The notes beneath the pieces were generated by a model. The model was not told where the DNA came from. It searched no databases and saw nothing but the letters and a program-made list of their open reading frames with translations. 7,335 nucleotides of DNA from Parachlamydiaceae bacterium (lineage in GTDB: Bacteria; Chlamydiota; Chlamydiia; Chlamydiales; Parachlamydiaceae): positions 1 to 7,335 of the forward strand of contig JACDGH010000133.1 in the NCBI GenBank assembly GCA_013815395.1, in the 5' to 3' direction. The translations under genes and the position numbers were made by a program. Positions 5,914 to 7,335 of this stretch are shown here, piece by piece; positions within the stretch are counted from its first letter, which is position 1, and the number at the start of each line of letters is the position of its first letter.

Positions 5914-5926
5914 ATAAAAAATTCAA

Positions 5927-6691
5927 TTAAACTTTTGCGCGACGACGACGTTGTTTGGTTGGAACATTTGCCCCTTCCAAAGCTTCGCTTTCTGGCCAGT
6001 AATGGATGCGCGAGCAATGCTCGCAAAATACAATTCTTTCACCCTTACGCACTAAATTCTCATCTTGTGCCGTCAACATAATATGACAGCCGCTGCAGCA
6101 ACGATTTTCAATAGGCACAACTACGCGATCGCGTTTATTGCGCAGCAAGCGCTCATAAATTCGGTATATTTCAGGATCCGCCTGTGTGACTAATTCATCA
6201 TGTTGTGATTTTAAAACGCGACCTTCAATATTAATGCGCGAAATACTTTCATTGATCTCAGTTTCAAGAACTTTGTTGTTTTCAACAGTTGTTTCTAAAT
6301 TTTCCTGAAGAGCTTTTAAAACTTCTTGCTCAGCCGCTAATTTATCATAATGGTCGCTTAGGCGTTGCTCTTTTGCAGAGCGCTCGCGATCTGCTTGAGA
6401 CATTTCATGGCTTAGCGCATTAAATTCATCGACTTTTTTGATTACATTCTGCTGACCTTCAAGCTTTTTAATTCTAGCTTTAATATCGCTAACATCACCT
6501 TCCATCATGCGAATAATCTTTTTAATTTCGCTGATTTCAAGCTGCTTTGCCTCGGTTTGACCAAGCAAATCACCCTTAACGGCGTTGATATTTGCTAAAT
6601 CCTTCTGACGATCGCTTTTTAAACGCATCAGCTGAATCATTTGCATGGCAATTTCTTGGACTTCTAAAATGATATTAAGAGCTTTAAGCAT
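5927..6691 (-). CDS. cdsZ: CdsZ/CT398-like coiled-coil zinc-ribbon protein
   Basis: 254 residues. Residues 5-170 form a long antiparallel coiled coil rich in E/K/Q/L. A C4 zinc ribbon follows, with C199-x2-C202 and C223-x2-C226 (CSGC and CEHC) and an extra C198. A basic tail (KQRRRRAKV) ends the protein. This is the C4-type zinc-ribbon family (DUF164). The C. trachomatis member CT398, named CdsZ, was reported to bind the sigma-54 (RpoN) holoenzyme and components of the type III secretion export apparatus. A similar role here is inferred from architecture and the chlamydial context; DUF164 proteins also occur in many bacteria without type III secretion, where the role is unknown. The ATG start is supported by AGGA 6 nt upstream (AGGAAGACATATG). 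The gene is followed after 13 nt by rnpB on the same strand, so a shared transcript is possible. Confidence 0.85.
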   Translation of the reverse strand: MLKALNIILEVQEIAMQMIQLMRLKSDRQKDLANINAVKGDLLGQTEAKQLEISEIKKIIRMMEGDVSDIKARIKKLEGQQNVIKKVDEFNALSHEMSQADRERSAKEQRLSDHYDKLAAEQEVLKALQENLETTVENNKVLETEINESISRINIEGRVLKSQHDELVTQADPEIYRIYERLLRNKRDRVVVPIENRCCSGCHIMLTAQDENLVRKGERIVFCEHCSRIHYWPESEALEGANVPTKQRRRRAKV

Positions 6692-6891
6692 ATGTCTTCC
6701 TAAAGTTATTGGAGATGGCGGCGAATGCCAGAAACTTACGAATACAATCTATCTGTCTTGCAAGAATATCTGCTATGCGAATAATTCTCAAGGAAAAAAA
6801 ATCAGTTTTTGTTTTATTGTACTAGTGCATTTGCATATTGATCAAAAAAAATCATCTGGGAATGGCAGAACATATGAAAATAAATCTTAAT
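6692..6891. other. Intergenic region between the kinase-like gene and cdsZ
   Basis: This 200-bp AT-rich gap should carry the cdsZ promoter and the end of the kinase transcript (both minus strand). I see no hexamer pair at good spacing; TTGAGA with GATATT 15 nt later is the nearest. Two T8 runs (minus strand, each after TGA) lie near 6804-6811 and 6845-6852. Neither has a convincing hairpin before it, so I do not call terminators. No coding or RNA gene is supported. Confidence 0.4.
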
Positions 6892-7335
6892 CTAAGCTTG
6901 CAATAAATCAGGTGCTTCAGAAGTCTTAAGCGCTTTAGGAGCTTCAGTTGCTTTACGATTTAATAATTCAAGTGCCTGCTTAGCAGTCGTTCGCTTTTCA
7001 GGGTCTGGGTCAATCATTCCCAAAATGACTTCTTTCAAAATTGGATCTATTTCTTTCACATCTTTTACTTTTTGCGCAGTTTTTTCAATATCGAGCACTC
7101 TTACCTCTACATCTTCACCATCTTCCCCTTGTTCTACTATAACTTTAGTTGGTAGCTTCTTCTCCCCGGTTACTAAAGTAAACAAAGTTAGACCCGTTGC
7201 ATAAACCTCTCTTGCATATTGTAATTCTTCATATTTAAGTGCGAATTCTTCCTTTCCTTTTTTATAATCTTTGCCTCCATCAGGATTTGAAGCTGATCCC
7301 CTTTCGGCTTCCGCAAGTGTAAAACCCTTACGGGC
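6892..7335 (-). CDS. Serine/threonine protein kinase-like protein, C-terminal part (truncated by window edge)
   Basis: The minus-strand frame is open to the window's right edge; 147 residues are visible, ending in TAG at 6892-6894. The first residues, ARKGFTLAEAE, resemble what follows the DFG motif in eukaryotic-type kinases (as in DFGLARK). REVYATGLTLFTLVTGEKKL (about residues 43-62) matches subdomain IX (DVYSLGvtLyeLltGekpf). ILGMIDPDPEKRTTAKQAL (about 107-125) matches subdomain XI with its conserved Arg. Between them no clear APE motif is seen, and the usual subdomain IX Asp is Glu. An acidic insert (EQGEDGEDVEV, about 70-80) separates IX from XI, and an Ala/Glu/Lys-rich tail ends the protein. 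Environmental chlamydiae carry many eukaryotic-like kinases, some secreted into the host; whether this one is active or secreted cannot be judged without its N-terminus. The TTG at 7185 is internal, not a start. Confidence 0.8.
   Translation of the reverse strand, partial: ARKGFTLAEAERGSASNPDGGKDYKKGKEEFALKYEELQYAREVYATGLTLFTLVTGEKKLPTKVIVEQGEDGEDVEVRVLDIEKTAQKVKDVKEIDPILKEVILGMIDPDPEKRTTAKQALELLNRKATEAPKALKTSEAPDLLQA

Noticed and set aside
6645..6890. 81-codon plus-strand open frame in the cdsZ-kinase gap
   Set aside because: Starts inside cdsZ antisense, has no good ribosome binding site and reads low-complexity A/T-driven sequence.

Overview
The window looks like a chromosomal segment from an environmental chlamydia (order Parachlamydiales; Parachlamydia/Protochlamydia-like). 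This rests on gene content and order. An LpxG-type metallophosphoesterase lies directly upstream of truA, a HAD phosphatase converges on truA, there is a CdsZ (CT398)-type coiled-coil/zinc-ribbon protein, and a class A RNase P RNA appears to lack the GGU motif in loop L15. From memory, C. trachomatis carries the related order CT461 (lpxG), CT462 (ispD), CT463 (truA), CT464 (HAD). The DNA is AT-rich, with many A/T tracts and weak or absent Shine-Dalgarno sequences.

Layout, left to right: (1) 2-454 (+), the C-terminal third of a ComM/YifB Mg-chelatase-like AAA+ ATPase, whose stop codon overlaps that of (2) rmuC, on the minus strand at 451-1935. (3) 1936-2283 is an intergenic region with diverging putative promoters. 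(4) 2284-2964 (+) is an intact HAD phosphatase. (5) 2927-3654 is a scarred segment. A truA C-terminal remnant (minus) overlaps the end of the HAD gene, a glsB/YeaQ-type small membrane protein gene (minus) follows, and then comes a HAD C-terminal remnant (plus) that overlaps the end of (6) the intact truA (minus, 3617-4384). (7) lpxG (minus, 4414-5385) sits just upstream of truA and is probably co-transcribed with it. (8) rnpB (minus, 5549-5913) lies 13 nt downstream of (9) cdsZ (minus, 5927-6691). (10) 6892-7335 (minus) is the C-terminal part of a Ser/Thr protein-kinase-like protein that runs off the right edge.

The main discovery is in the 2881-3654 segment. The convergent HAD/truA junction is present twice in direct orientation, each copy with exactly the same 38-bp tail-to-tail gene overlap, but with only about 71% nucleotide identity in the HAD part. 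One copy keeps an intact HAD gene and a frameshifted stub of truA. The other keeps an intact truA and a stub of HAD. The simplest reading is an old duplication, or acquisition of a diverged second copy, of a HAD-truA pair. Reciprocal gene loss followed, and glsB now sits between the two scars.

Functionally the window is mostly housekeeping: DNA uptake/recombination (comM, rmuC), tRNA maturation and modification (rnpB, truA), lipid A synthesis (lpxG), and type III secretion/sigma-54-linked regulation (cdsZ). I found no CRISPR array, tRNA gene, insertion sequence or complete mobile element.
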